A stretch of 64,000 nt of DNA, taken from the NCBI RefSeq assembly GCF_040869045.1, contig NC_090324.1, positions 56,015,346 through 56,079,345 of the forward strand, given 5' to 3'. Origin of the DNA: Eurosta solidaginis. Its lineage: Eukaryota > Arthropoda > Insecta > Diptera > Tephritidae. The notes under the pieces are model-generated. The model made no database searches, was not told the origin of the DNA, and worked only from the letters and a program-made list of their open reading frames with translations. Made by a program: the position numbers and the translations under genes. Shown in pieces: positions 44,460-55,029 of this stretch; the first letter of the stretch is position 1; each line of letters opens with the position of its first letter.

Positions 44460-45934
44460 TGAGGTGGGTTTTGTCTAAGGCTGGGGTAACGCTCAGTCAA
44501 TCCAGAGTCGAGTAAAGGTTCCACAAACTCATATTGAATAAATACACAATATTTATGTGTTAGGAACACACGCACACACGGCTGGAGGTGTTAGGAGGGC
44601 AGCAGCTGTCCGTTCCAAGATGGTATGGGAGCGAGGAGAGCGGCCACTAATGGTCGTTGAAGCAGAGGCGGATCGGCGGGACGGTTGAACAGTGTTGGGT
44701 AACGGACGGATTGGTACGGTGGTATGGAAAAAACGGCAGGATCAGCACGTCGGCTGAACGGCGGTAGAATGGCGGACGGCGAACGGGCGTCGTAGCAGCA
44801 GCGGGATGGAAGCAGCGGCGGCACCAGATGGGCGACGATGCGACAGCAGTAGCGGTGGGCTACTGAGCGCGTACCAGGGCGAAGGTGGAAAGGGAGGTAT
44901 GCTGGCCACGGGTTTTACCTGTACAGGGACGGGTTGTTTCGGTAGGGGTAGTTGTCGGTGGTATCGGACGCATCGGTCGTCGGTGCGATCGGACGGGCGG
45001 GAGACCTGCAAGAGACTGCGATACTCGTTAGTGCTGGCTTCACCGCTGGACACCCCCGCCGTGATTAAGGAGGGCGGGACGTACCAGCCGAGACACCGTG
45101 GATTGATCCGTTGGCTGAGGGGAAATGCACCTTAACGGCACAGCGGTAGCCCCTTGTGCACACGTATCGGTTCATGACCGAAGCCAGTCATGAAGGCGTC
45201 AGGCCGCTCAACACCTAGGAGGGCCAAGTGAAAGGTGACAAGCGCAATTACAGTGCCCCTTCCACTCAGTCAGCCGAAGCTAGAACTGGGGGGAAGGGGT
45301 TGAATGGTCATGAAGGCGTCGGACCGCTCAACACCTAGAAGAGCGCGGTGGCAAAGTAACACAAAAGCGTCCTCCCCGTCGTCCTTACCCAAGTGAAGAG
45401 TGACCCGCGCTATGACAGCGCCCCTTCCACTAAGCCAGCCGAAGCTAGAACTGTGGGGAAGGGGTTGAATTGTCATGAAGGCGTCGGACCGCACAAAACT
45501 TAGGAGGGCGCGGGGCAAAGTAGCACAAAGGCATCCGTTGTCCTTACCTAAGTGAAGGGGGACCCACGCCATGACAGCGCTCTTCCACTCAGCTAGGTAG
45601 CAGGAGCGAAAAGTATGTCTTTAAAGAGACATCCACTCCCGCTGGCTCAGCTGCGAGGACTGCATTGCAAAATGTAAATTCTCTGTTTTTATACGGGTTG
45701 TGCCGCAAACTGCTGGAGAAATAAATAAACCACTATTGTGGTTAATTTCTTGTGGTGATTTTGCTGACGAAACACACCATTTGCCTGCCATCAGCTGTCG
45801 GTCGCATATGGCCATTTACCATACGGTGGTTGTATTGTTGCCGGCCGCCATCTGTAGTTGTTGTTGGCTATGCTATAGAAAAAGAAGTATAGGGGGGTTC
45901 AGGCGTAGGTGGAGAGAAGACGTACCACGTTACA
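44460..45934 (-). repeat. Gypsy B 5' LTR, 1475 bp
   Basis: Minus sense TGTAACGTGGTACGTC ... CCACCTCA. The GC-rich body has several tandem-like blocks; for example the ATGGTCATGAAGGCGTC-type unit recurs at about 45187, 45307 and 45473. Its end matches the end of the element D LTR. Confidence 0.75.
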
Positions 45935-45938
45935 CCTG

Positions 45939-46532
45939 GTATTGACAAATATATCGAGAACGTACATGCAACTTGTCGTATCTGCCAAGCAACGGAAACA
46001 TCACCGAAGCAATCATTTTCACCCTGGCCTGAACTGACGGGTCCTTCGTTTAGATTTCGCTCGTCCTTTTTTTAACTGTATGTGGCAAATTGTAGTAGAT
46101 GCATATTCAAGATTTCCATATACAATAGAGTAGTCTGCAGAAACAAAAATGACAACTATCGCGGCATTTCAGCGCATATTTTCCGTGGAAGGGCGGCTGG
46201 TAACCATCGTAACAGATAATCGTACTCAGTTCACATTGGATTAATTGAAGCAATTTTGTAAACGTAACGCTATAAAGCATCTCAAAACCGCCCCCTTCCA
46301 TCCGGCTTCAAACGGACTTGTAGAACGGGGAATTCGTACATTCAAAGAGGCATTTATGAAGATAATGAGAGAGGAGCATGATACTGAACGTGCGTTGTAC
46401 AAATATTTCGCTACATATCTAGCAAAGCCTAATCCGCTTTCAGGCAAGTCGCCGACAGAGCTATTGTATGGTCGTCAACCGAGGATCATATTGGCTGCGT
46501 TATTTCCGGGAATAAATAAAAAGCTAAACTAA
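45939..46532 (+). pseudogene. Gypsy A integrase, downstream part
   Basis: Resumes at the point where B was inserted: GIDKYIENVHATCRICQATE completes the zinc domain. The catalytic core follows in broken frames: RLDFARPF (about 46050), IVTDNRTQF and HPASNGLVERGIRTFKEAF, so D, D and E are recognisable. The open frame 46245-46532 ends with SPTELLYGRQPRIILAALF. Stops near 46073, 46126 and 46242. Confidence 0.75.
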
Positions 46533-46788
46533 AGTAAAATTTCAAGTAGGGGAAAACATCAAAAGAGAAGTGGAGGAAATTGTCAAAAATCACCACGGAG
46601 AGATGTTCCCTCTGGTTCGACGGATAGCGAACCCGCTGGACTCCGATGATCTGAGCGCACACGGAAGCAGAGTTAGGTTTGAAACAAGCATTAACTTGCG
46701 GCCTAATGGATTCGAAATAAATTAGCTCTAACATTTCCTCCCACTTAAATTTGAGTATACCCCTACTCAAATTTAAGTGGGAGCAAAT
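46533..46788 (+). other. Gypsy A 3' internal end: residual pol tail, hairpin and polypurine tract
   Basis: A short pol tail is readable in another frame to about 46722. Then comes a long inverted repeat whose right arm contains the polypurine tract TTAAGTGGGAGCAAA (46774-46788) and the start of the 3' LTR. Confidence 0.65.
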
Positions 46789-46800
46789 GTTAGCGCTAAT
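46722..46800. repeat. ~36-bp perfect-type hairpin spanning polypurine tract and LTR start
   Basis: Left arm 46722-46758 and right arm 46765-46800 are inverted copies with two mismatches and one extra base, separated by a 6-nt loop. The right arm covers the polypurine tract and the first 12 nt of the 3' LTR. Confidence 0.9.
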
Positions 46801-46969
46801 CTGGTAAATCTTTATTTGTCAAGTTAAACACGTTATATAGAAATGTTAATAACTAGCAATAGAAAGAAGACAGAATTTCCGGTTGCATCTATCAGTGAAT
46901 TCAATAAAGGTTAGTTCATAAAATTTCCATCGTGTTTTAATCTTGAAATCGATCCACCCACCTTCATCA
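46789..46969 (+). repeat. Gypsy A 3' LTR, 181 bp
   Basis: TGTTAGCGCTAATCTGG ... CACCTTCATCA, followed by the CATTC duplication (46970-46974). Confidence 0.85.
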
Positions 46970-46974
46970 CATTC

Positions 46975-47310
46975 AATGTTTCCTTTGGGGATTGGTTCTT
47001 ATTTAAGTAAAAGACAATGCGTTGTTGCCATTGATGGACCATTTGTTGCGATTCCTGGCGTTCCTCAGGGAAGTATACTAAGCTCACTTTTATTTATCAT
47101 ATTTATTAATGACATCAGCAGTGGTTACAAAGTTTTTGATTTTTGCAGATGACTTAAAAATATTCTCAGCTCTTAAGTCGGCAGAATATGCCATAAGGCT
47201 ACAGAATGATGTAAATAAGCTTCACCAATGGTTCCAGAATTCCCGCCGCTTTTTGAATACGTCTAAATACCAGAGCTGTAAAATGATTCAATCATTACAG
47301 TTATAAATCA
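46975..47310 (+). pseudogene. LINE C reverse transcriptase, palm fragment
   Basis: Frames give VAIDGPFVAIPGVPQGSIL and FADDLKIFSALKSAEYA, with a frameshift at about 47140 between them. It continues the LINE C copy interrupted by Gypsy A. It ends near 47310 without 3' UTR. Confidence 0.7.
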
Positions 47311-47735
47311 AGACTGATTAATTTTACAAATATGGTTGATTTCAAATATATAAGCCAAGTGTGAATGCGACTTCATTATTTCTATTAAAATATTCCGTTA
47401 GTGATTGAATGACTTTAAAAAAAGCATTCAGATTGATTGATCACTCCCACTAACGAGTGATTGCGAAATTTGCTGACTGCAATACGTTTTTCATTCAGTT
47501 CCATTTAAATATTCGTTTTCAGGGTTGATACTTTTGTACTTTTGATGGCTAACATATCTGTAATTGTTAAATAGTTATAAATAAACGGGCTGCCATATTT
47601 CATTTAAAACATTATGTTTGATTCTAAAAAGTTTTATTCGGGAATTTTGCCCCAAATGAATGAAATTAAATTTTACATGCTTCAGTTCTGATTGAAATAA
47701 ATAAGAAACACGAATAAATGAGGGGTTTGTGGGAG
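47311..47735. other. AT-rich interval, nothing recognised
   Basis: No convincing gene, repeat boundary or RNA. Confidence 0.5.
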
Positions 47736-47737
47736 GG

Positions 47738-48047
47738 ATGCAACAAATTAAATTAGAAAAGCGAGTCATTCTGGCCCAACTTCGTTCTGGATACTGTAAC
47801 AGGTTAAACTCTTACATATCCAGAATCAACACCGACATACAAAATGTATGCCCCGCTTGTAATGACACCAACCATCTCTTTAATTGTAATGTGGACCAAC
47901 GACTCTAACACCCCTTTCATTATAGTCCCCCTTGTTGAAACAGCAAGTTTCCTTGGACTCCCGTTATAGGATATTGATGACAACATGTGATCGGTCGCAG
48001 CTATTAGGAGGGGCGAAACATTGCTACAACAACAACAACAACAAATA
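47738..48047 (+). mobile_element. 5'-truncated Jockey/CR1-type LINE 3' end with CAA tail
   Basis: Encodes the C-terminal RT tail: VILAQLRSGYCNRLNSYIS, VCPACNDTNHLFNC (zinc-finger-like C-x2-C...H...C) and, in shifted frames, a terminal segment; ends in (CAA)n at about 48030-48046. About 310 bp remain. Confidence 0.7.
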
Positions 48048-48690
48048 AATTAGTTAATATATTCATAAAACATAATTGGAATACAATATTATTTCCAATA
48101 AAATAATTTCAAATCAAAATCCCATATGTGGTTCTCGCATTCAATAGCGACGGCAACTCTGACTCAATGATTTGAGATTTCATATAGTAAATCTGTATTT
48201 TGGTATTTTCTACAAAATTAAGTATTATTTTTAAAATTTTTTTAAGTTAAGTAGATATCAATTGTCAAATAAATAGGGAATATAATGAAATGATTTTTGT
48301 GTGGGTTATGCTGCAATGAAGGTGGATAAAGGTGCGTATAAAAACCACAAAATATCGATCAAATGGCTACAAGTAACGAGTGACATCTCTTATTATATTT
48401 ATCCTCTTTGCTAAATATATATCATCAGACCGCGAGACTATTCCACTTGCAGATATAAGTTTTGCAACACGTTTATTTTATCAATGCTTGATTTAACCTC
48501 ACTGAAGTACGGAAACATATGGTTAACTATGCTAATCAGTGATTTTACATTTTATAATTTTGAACCTCTGTCTATTTCACAATGCACAATTAACTTGAAT
48601 TTTTGTATTACATTAATGATATCTTTATGAAGTACTAGCCTTTACCACCGGCACCGCCTGCAAGTAGAAAATAAAATTTATGGGCTATTC
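48048..48690. other. AT-rich interval, nothing recognised
   Basis: No coding or repeat structure recognised between the LINE tail and the minisatellite. Confidence 0.5.
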
Positions 48691-48699
48691 AAGCCCGCT

Positions 48700-49945
48700 T
48701 ATCCCGGCCGGATCCCAAAAACCATCCAGAAGTGATACCGGAAAGGTCGCCACTTGATCCCGGAATAGGCCCGAAAAAGTCGCGAAATGACCCCACGCGA
48801 TCTCGGACGGATCCCCAAAACCATTCAGAAATGATATCTGAAAGATCCCCAAATGATCCCGAAATAGTCCCGAAAAAGTACCGAAATTGCACTGACGGGA
48901 TCCCGAAATGATCCCAGAAGGATCCCCAAGTGATCCCGGAATAGTCCCGAAAAAGTCTCAAAATAATTCCGAAGGGATTCTGAACGGATCCCGAAAATTA
49001 TGCAAAAACTATACCGGAAGATCCCAAAATGCATCCGAAATAGTCCCAAAAAGTCCCGAAATGATCACGCGGGGATCCTGGACTACAACAATCCCGAAAT
49101 TATCCCGTAAAAGTCCCGAAATTACCCTGACACAGTCCAGAAAAAGTCCCTAAATTACCCCAAGCGATCCTAGACGGATCCCGAAAACCATCCAGAATTG
49201 ATCTCTGAAGAGTCCGCAAATGATCCCGAAATAGTCCAGAAAAAGCCCCGAAATTACCCCGACGGGATCCCGAAAACCATCCACAAATAATGCCGGAAGG
49301 GTTCCCGAATTATCCCGAAAAAATCCCGAAATGACCCTGACGGGATCCCGAAAACCATCAAGAAATGATCCCGGAATGGTCGCAAAATAGTCCCGAAATA
49401 GTCCTGAAAAATTTCCGAAATTACCCCCAAAGGCATCCCGGACGGATCCCGAAATCCATCCAGACATGATGCCGGAAGGGTTCCCAAATGATTCCGCAAA
49501 AGTCCCGAAATGAACCTGACGGGATCCCGAAAACCATCAAGATATGATCCCGGAATAGTCCCGAAATAACTCCGACGTGATCCCGGATGGATCCCGAAAA
49601 TCATGCAGAAATTATAATGGGACGGTCCCAAAATGATCCCGACGGGATCCAGGACGATACCAGAGATCCATCCAGAAATGATCCCGCAAAAGTCCCGAAA
49701 TTACCCTCACATAGTCCAGAAGAAGTCCCGAAAATACCCCGAAAACTATCCAGAAATGAGTCCCAAAATGATCCCAAAAAAGTCTAGAAATGACCCCGAC
49801 GGTATCCCGAACGAATCCCGAAAACCATCCACAATTGAACTCTGAAGGGTCCGCAAATAATCCCGAAATAGCCCAGAATAAGCCCCGAAATTACCCCGAC
49901 GGGATCCCGGACGGATACCGAAAACCATCCAGAAATGACGCGGGA
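48700..49945. repeat. ATCCCGAAA-type minisatellite, ~1.25 kb
   Basis: Built almost entirely from short units such as GATCCCGAAA, AGTCCCGAAA and CCATCCAGAAATGATCCC, arranged in a higher-order period of roughly 110-150 bp. Because the short units keep phase, overlapping open frames of 60-125 codons occur on both strands (for example a minus-strand FRDYFGIIWGSFRDHF pattern). These are a by-product of the repeat, not evidence of genes. Confidence 0.85.
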
Positions 49946-49954
49946 AGGGTCCTA

Positions 49955-51153
49955 ATGGGTAATTAATGTCACGGAGAAGCCCTTTCAGTTTTTTCACAAA
50001 AAGCCACCTCGCACACAATAACAGTAACAGCAGTAACGACATAAATATATATTTTCACACTGTATCTGGCATGAGAGCCAAGTCTCACCTTGTGTATAGT
50101 TTTAGTTTACAGTAACAGTAACAGCAATAACGACTTAAAGATATATTTTTGGCATGAGAACCAAGTCTGATCTTGTGTACTCGTATAATTTTAGTGCACA
50201 AACGGATTACGATAACTTTGTCTTCATCGAGACATGGCTAAATGAAAAATTCGTTCGTAGAGAGTTCTTAGACTCAATGTATATCGCAAGGATCGGGATG
50301 CTGGGAAAACTGGTTGCATTCGCAGTGGTGGTGTTTTAATTGCCGTAAAGCGCCAGTTGCGTTCATTTTTATTTCCGCTCAACAATAATGACTCACTCCT
50401 TGAACAAATCTGCGTGCGCATAAATGGTTCTGCTGCACAAGGCTCCCTATATCTGCTTGCCTCATATGTTCCACCAGGCAGCGCATTTGATGTATACAAA
50501 GTTCATGCTGATTATATAATCTCTCTTGTTTTAGGAAACCTCAATGATGACCACCTCTTCGTGCTTGGTGACTTCAATCTATGTAATATCCACTGGTCAA
50601 CAAATGTCTCAAGTTATGGTCTAACGCCTAATAATCATTCTTCGAATCACGAACTGTATTTCGTCGATAATTTATTAAGTCTTAATTTAACGCAAATCAG
50701 TAATTGTGTTAATGCATCAAATAGATTACTTACTTACTTACTTAATTTGCGCTTAACCGTCTAAACGGTTATGGCCGTCCAACAAGACGCGCCAGTCGCT
50801 CCGCCAACCGGCGCCAATTGGTCACACCAAGGGAGTTTAAATCGTTTTCCACTTGGTCCTTCCAGCGGAGTGGGGGCCACCCTCTACCTCTGCTTCCATA
50901 GGCGGGTTCCGATAGAAACACTTTCTTGGGCGGAGCATCATCTGTCATTCGCATAATATGGCCTAGCCAGCGCAGCCGCTGCGTTTTAATTCGCTGGACT
51001 ATGTTGATGTCTGCCTATAGCTCGTACAGCTCATCATTAAATCTTCTTCGGTACTCGCCATCGCCAACGCGTAGAGGTCCATAAATCTTTCGAAGAACTT
51101 TTCTCTCGTACACTCAAATAGATTATTGGATCTATTATTTATAAGTGGCCCAA
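49955..51153 (+). pseudogene. LINE C ORF1 end and endonuclease domain, interrupted by an RTE fragment
   Basis: Starts with an ORF1 tail (NVTEKPFQFF, about 49965-50005, like 19385-19440). Then a tandemly duplicated spacer (about 50018-50105 and 50108-50195), and then the endonuclease: FVFIETWLNEKF (Glu), LFVLGDFNL (Asp/Asn) and HSSNHELYFVDNLL in frames changing near 50330. The endonuclease frame SNRLLDLLFISG is restored across the RTE insert. Similarity ends near 51153. No SDH motif was found because the domain is truncated. Confidence 0.7.
50729..51113 (-). mobile_element. RTE-type LINE 3' fragment with 12-bp target-site duplication
   Basis: Flanked by TCAAATAGATTA at 50717-50728 and 51114-51125. 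Minus sense encodes the end of an RTE-type ORF: RLRWLGHIMRMTDDAPPKKV and RWKDQVENDLNSLGV, with a stop just before the first motif, and ends in a (TTAAG)n/(TAAG)n tail, as typical of RTE elements. It is 385 bp long and severely 5' truncated. Confidence 0.85.
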
Positions 51154-51500
51154 AAAACTAACTTCAAAAATTCACCCTGGGCACCCCTCCATTTTTTTTA
51201 GAATGGGGTTCAATATACCTCTGTAATTTTTTCAGATTTTTTAATGGATGGGAAAAGGGTGCTCAAAGAACCCAAAATTTCACGATTGATAACAAAAAGT
51301 AGAAAAAATAAAAAATCCTTATTTCAATAATTATTTTTGTTTCTTTGTTGCAGGTGTTTTAAATATCTAAAACAGATGCTGAAAAATATCATCAATAAGA
51401 TCTAGATTTGCAAAACTTAATAATATTACGAAATAATTCTCATAACAGTACCCAAAGTTATACCTGTTTTAAACATTTCATCAATAACTTATGAGAAACC
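51154..51500 (+). other. 5' non-coding region of the split transposon with a candidate terminal repeat
   Basis: GGGAAAAGGGTGCTCAA at about 51250-51266 is inverted with TTGAGCACCCTCTTCCC at 61716-61732, outside the two halves of the split gene. TTAA lies just outside both. These are candidate ends of the DNA transposon. Confidence 0.5.
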
Positions 51501-52109
51501 ATGGCGTCCAATTCTCTTGCAACAAGGCAGTTTGACCGTGTTTTCCTTTTGGGTGTTACAGATGTGGAATCTCTATTAAGACTAAATCAACTACCTGCTA
51601 ATCGGCGAGTGCTTTTGCGTTTTCACTGGCAATTGCATAAATTTTACTTAGTGCGTAGTGCAAGTCATATGACATTTGAGGAGGTAACTCAGTTATGGGG
51701 GAGAGCTCTCCTACCAACAAGATTAATTAAACACTGCGTTGATAACATTGAGGAACTTCATTCAAAGTGGTTGTTGTATTTCGAAATTGGACTCTCTAGT
51801 GACACTTCCTGTTCCTCTTAAGATGAAGAATATCCAGTTTCACCTTTTGTAAGGAAGAGCTCCCGATACCAGATCACTGACCATCATGCCGAGCAGTGAC
51901 AAACCTGTGAATGCTGCTAGACAAAAATTGTTTTCTAAGCATGTTACAAGCTCTTTAGACCGCAATAAAGTGTCTGATAGAGAAGCCTTGAGATTGGTGG
52001 TCCCAATCGCAACAGCACTCGGCCAAGACCCTAGCTCTTTGCCATTATCAGGCAGCTATTGAACGGCAAAGAAAACAAGGGCGAAAAGCTATATTTGAGG
52101 AAATAAAGC
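51501..52109 (+). pseudogene. Decayed transposase-like gene, HxDGK / DTTxxNTG family, copy 2, N-terminal half
   Basis: The frame 51501-51821 reads FDRVFLLGVTDVESLLRLN, then FEEVTQLWGRALLPT. A later frame has KPVNAARQKLFSKHV, LDRNKVSDREALRL and ALGQDPSSLPLS, then shifts again to IERQRKQGRKAIFEEIK, which ends at the BEL insertion. At least two frameshifts. The gene resumes at 60174. I recognise the sequence as a widespread invertebrate transposon-associated type but cannot name the superfamily. Confidence 0.6.
52105..52109. repeat. BEL target-site duplication, left copy (AAAGC)
   Basis: AAAGC is repeated at 60169-60173 on the other side of the BEL element; deleting the element and one copy restores the reading frame of the split gene. 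Confidence 0.9.
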
Positions 52110-52865
52110 TGTTTCGGGGGCTGGCAATACAAATTTTACCTTCCTTTTTGTTGGAGTTGGTTGCAGTGGAGGCGGCGGTGATGGCGATGTTAGGCTGATG
52201 TTGATGGTGCTTTGATGATGATGGTGGTGCTTTAATGGTGATGATAAGCCCTGAGCGTAGTCGTTAATTGGATGATATAGGTGGCACAGCAGGGGTGAAA
52301 AAAGGCGAGATATCATGAAACACGCAATTATATTTTGCTGCCACACGGGCAAAACTAAGTCAGTAATTCAAAGTATCAATCGAAACTTTCGATATAAAGG
52401 GACACACAATTTCCAGAGCTGTTTCCGTTTTGTCGGAAGAGTTTATTCCTTTTTTTCTTTTAGATAAAATGCACAAATAAATTTGCTGACACACCGAGTG
52501 GTTAATATTTCGAATTATAAGTAAAAGAAATGTCAACAAACATATATATATATGTACATATGTACGTACATGTCAACTGTCAACTCATCGTTGGGGTTGC
52601 CAGAGGGCGAAACGTGAACTCTTATACTCTAATAGATATAACTATAGATATAATTCATGGATTTAACGTAATTCATGAGTAGTAAAGATAATAACTATAC
52701 ATCAAATAGTAATGTATAAAAAGGTTCAATGTACATATTTATATATATGTAACTTAGTTAATAAGGTATATGTTCAAATTCAATATAAAAAATTCAGGTA
52801 AAATTCAAGTTCTTTTAATTGGTTATAAAAATACGATGTTGATGGCTGCAATAGTCGCTCAACCA
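52110..52865 (-). repeat. BEL 3' LTR, 756 bp
   Basis: Minus sense TGGTTGAGCGACTATTGC ... CCCCGAAACA. Highly similar to 59374-60168; it differs by a few small indels, such as a shorter TATATA run and a missing GAGTTGGCTGTTGAT. Confidence 0.9.
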
Positions 52866-52878
52866 TCGTCCCCGCCCT
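52866..52878 (-). promoter_or_regulatory. BEL polypurine tract
   Basis: AGGGCGGGGACGA in minus sense, directly before the TG that starts the 3' LTR. Confidence 0.7.
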
Positions 52879-53430
52879 AGGCGCATTCAGCGGCTAAAGC
52901 CTCTTGCAGCTCTTGAAGAGTCCGTAGCGCATCTCGTACGAGGAGGTCAGACACCTTTCCCCTGAAAGTGGCAGCTTGCAGCCCTTGAGCGGTGCACCGA
53001 ACGGTGCGTCGAGCGGCAGTAGATGTTGGCGGTTGTGCTTCGGTAGCTGGGCGAGACCGAGAGATAGCTGGGCGAGAACGGGATCGCACGGTGGGGGTAG
53101 AGAGTACCTGAGGTGGTACTACTTGGCGATCAGGCCGTGGTGCCTGGGTATGATGTGGGATGCTCGGGATTGCATCCCGTCGATGCAGCAGAGAGTGATG
53201 TCGTAAGCCGCAAGTTCGGCAGCGATCATGTGAGCTGCATTCATCTGTGGCGTGCGATAGCGCTAAGCAATTTAGACAGAATTTATGCGCCCTCGCGAGA
53301 ATCCATCGTTGTGGCGGCTTCAGTTTCTGGAAGACTCTGCAATTGCGAAGAGCGTGGGTTTGCATACATACGCGTCATCGTCGGGTTTGCTGACCGCAAG
53401 GAGTTTCGGGGTACCCGTTGCTGATCGCGA
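52877..53430 (-). CDS. BEL accessory ORF with gag-like zinc knuckles, between integrase and 3' LTR
   Basis: Open frame 53365-52877 (162 aa; the upstream start is not certain). It begins LRNCRVFQKLKPPQRW and contains two Cys/His clusters, CLNCLALSHATDEC and CRTCGLRHHSLLH, of the kind seen in BEL gag proteins. An Arg/Ser/Pro-rich region (RSRSRPAISRSRP) and a short helical C terminus (TLQELQEALAAEC) follow. It lies downstream of the pol C-terminal domain and stops at the polypurine tract. A second knuckle protein at this position is unusual; it could be a captured gag segment or an env-position accessory gene. Function unknown. Confidence 0.6.
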
Positions 53431-53482
53431 TTCATTACAATCTGAAAGTATAGTTGTAAATGCCTTTTAGGTGAGAGAAATG

Positions 53483-53835
53483 TTAAGGCAGGGAGTTTCG
53501 GTTGGCATTATGTTGCGAAATACGACTATTAGTGACGGTGATGTGGTAAGAGTGGACAGAGGTGGTTTGAGAGTAGCTATGAATTCTCCGGGGTTGCCCA
53601 AGAGGGTGGGCTTTCAATCTGTTTGAGGAAACAGAGCTTGACAAGTGGTCGTGTGAGGGTGCCGGTTTGAGTACGAACGTCAACAACACGTATATGGCCG
53701 TCAGGTCCTGCATGTATTTTTTCAATACGTCCAAGGCGCCATTCAGTCGAGGGAAGTGAGTCGTCATGAATGCAGACACACTCACCGACCTTGGGTTCGG
53801 GTTGTGGATTTTTCCACTCCTACCTTTTTTGGAGA
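53483..53835 (-). pseudogene. BEL pol C-terminal domain (DUF5641-like)
   Basis: In minus sense, after a frame change near 53800, the sequence reads VGECVCIHDDSLPSTEW, RIEKIHAGPDGHIRVVDV and LTRPLVKLC, the pattern of the domain that normally closes BEL/Pao polyproteins. It ends in a stop near 53582. The overlapping 100-codon frame 53785-53483 is a shadow. Confidence 0.65.
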
Positions 53836-55029
53836 TCCTTTAGGTAGTCTTCCTTCTACCTTTTGCTGAATTGATGATGTAAGCTTTTTACCCTGTCCCA
53901 TCGGTTTATAAGAGATAAATCCGCGTGATCCACTTGTGGGACCTTGGGATAAAGGTGAGATAGGACGAGAGTTCAACACGGCTTCTATTCTTACTAAGCG
54001 TGTGGTAAATTCTTCAAAGGTGAACTTGTGGGCTCCTACAGTCCTTTTGAAGTGCAGTTTGAAACTCTTCACTGCAGACTCCCACAAGCCGCCCATGTGG
54101 GGAGCTCCGGGCGGAATGAATTTCCAATTGATGACCTGGGGAGAGTATTTTGCAATTACTTCTTGAGAGGCAGTTTTCATGAAGTCAGCGAACTCCTTTT
54201 CTGTTGCTCTTTTAGCTCCAATAAACGTTTTGCCGTTGTCACTCATCATTGTGGCAGGATATCCACGACGTCCGACGAAGCGAGCAAATGCTGCGAGAAA
54301 GGCATTTGTTGTTAAGTCCGAGCACAGCTCAAGGTGGATAGTTTTTGTCACGAAATAGACAAAAACGGCCACGTAGCCTTTCAGTAAGGTGTGAGACCTC
54401 AGCAAGGAGGCTTTTATTTGAAAAGGCCCCGCAAAGTCGACACCGGTAGTGGTGAAAGGCGGAGCGTATATGCATCGGTCCGGGGGCAAGGCCGCCATGA
54501 TTTGCGATCGCATTTGCTGCTTGTGGAGGGTACAAGTGTTGCACTGATGTATGCATCTCTTTATGAGGGGTTTGAGTAGTGGAATATAGAGATCCTGTCT
54601 GAGGCATTGCTGCATTAGACGTATTTCGGCATGGAGTAGAAGTTCATGGAGGTACTGTATATAGAGGACAGCGAATCTTGATTTTTCTGGGATAATAACA
54701 GGAAGTTTTTCACTGTAAGTCAACGTCGAATGAGCTAGTCTACCATGAACCCTGAGGACCCCGTTTTCATTGAGGTATGGGTTGAGGGTTAGTAGATGGC
54801 TTCTTTTATCAATGGGTTTTACATTTTCCAAGCATGATCTTTCGCGAGCAAAATATCGGGTTTGCGTTAACGTCGCAAGTTTATATTTCATTTTGCGGAG
54901 ATCCTCATGAGACAGAGAGGGAGTGTACGCGGGTTTAATGCCTCGAATTCGGTCCTTGAGATTATTAATGAACCTGAAGGCATATGCCGTAACCCTGAGG
55001 GCGCGAGGAAAAGAGGAAAATCGATCCAA
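53782..55029 (-). pseudogene. BEL integrase
   Basis: A 415-codon open frame starting in the linker after RNase H. Zinc domain: HELLLHAEIRLMQQCLRQD ... C..C. Catalytic core: TTTGVDFAGPFQIK (Asp), TMMSDNGKTFIGA (Asp) and PPGAPHMGGLWESAVKSF (Glu), so all three catalytic residues are present. The pol frame shifts at its 3' end (53800) and upstream (55029-55180), so it is not expressed as a complete polyprotein. Confidence 0.8.

Larger units (their letters stand above)
40404..45934 (-). mobile_element. Gypsy-type retrotransposon B, nested in Gypsy A
   Basis: LTRs at 40404-41766 (3' side) and 44460-45934 (5' side); CCTG at 40400-40403 and 45935-45938 is a 4-bp duplication. Excision of B plus one CCTG restores the integrase frame of A across the zinc domain. 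The internal region encodes gag-protease and a remnant of integrase; RT and RNase H are deleted, so B is non-autonomous. Same family as element D at 61755 onward. Confidence 0.8.
36622..46969 (+). mobile_element. Gypsy-type retrotransposon A with 181-bp LTRs, split by Gypsy B
   Basis: LTRs at 36622-36803 and 46789-46969, flanked by CATTC at 36617-36621 and 46970-46974. Order on the plus strand: gag, zinc knuckle, protease, RT, RNase H, integrase. The integrase is interrupted by element B at 40404-45934. Without B the element is about 4.8 kb. The short LTRs, gag starting directly after the LTR and one continuous gag-pol order recall the K02A2.6-like Gypsy group (inference). It carries several frameshifts, stops and deletions. 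Confidence 0.8.

Noticed and set aside
48689..50042. Several overlapping open frames of 60-125 codons on both strands
   Set aside because: They are produced by the in-phase minisatellite units; there is no start context, domain or codon signal beyond the repeat.
52089..52352. 87-codon frame in the BEL LTR, repeated at 59305-59616
   Set aside because: Present in both LTRs but His/Ser/Pro-rich from a GATGATGGTG-type repeat; it crosses the LTR boundary and has no domain.
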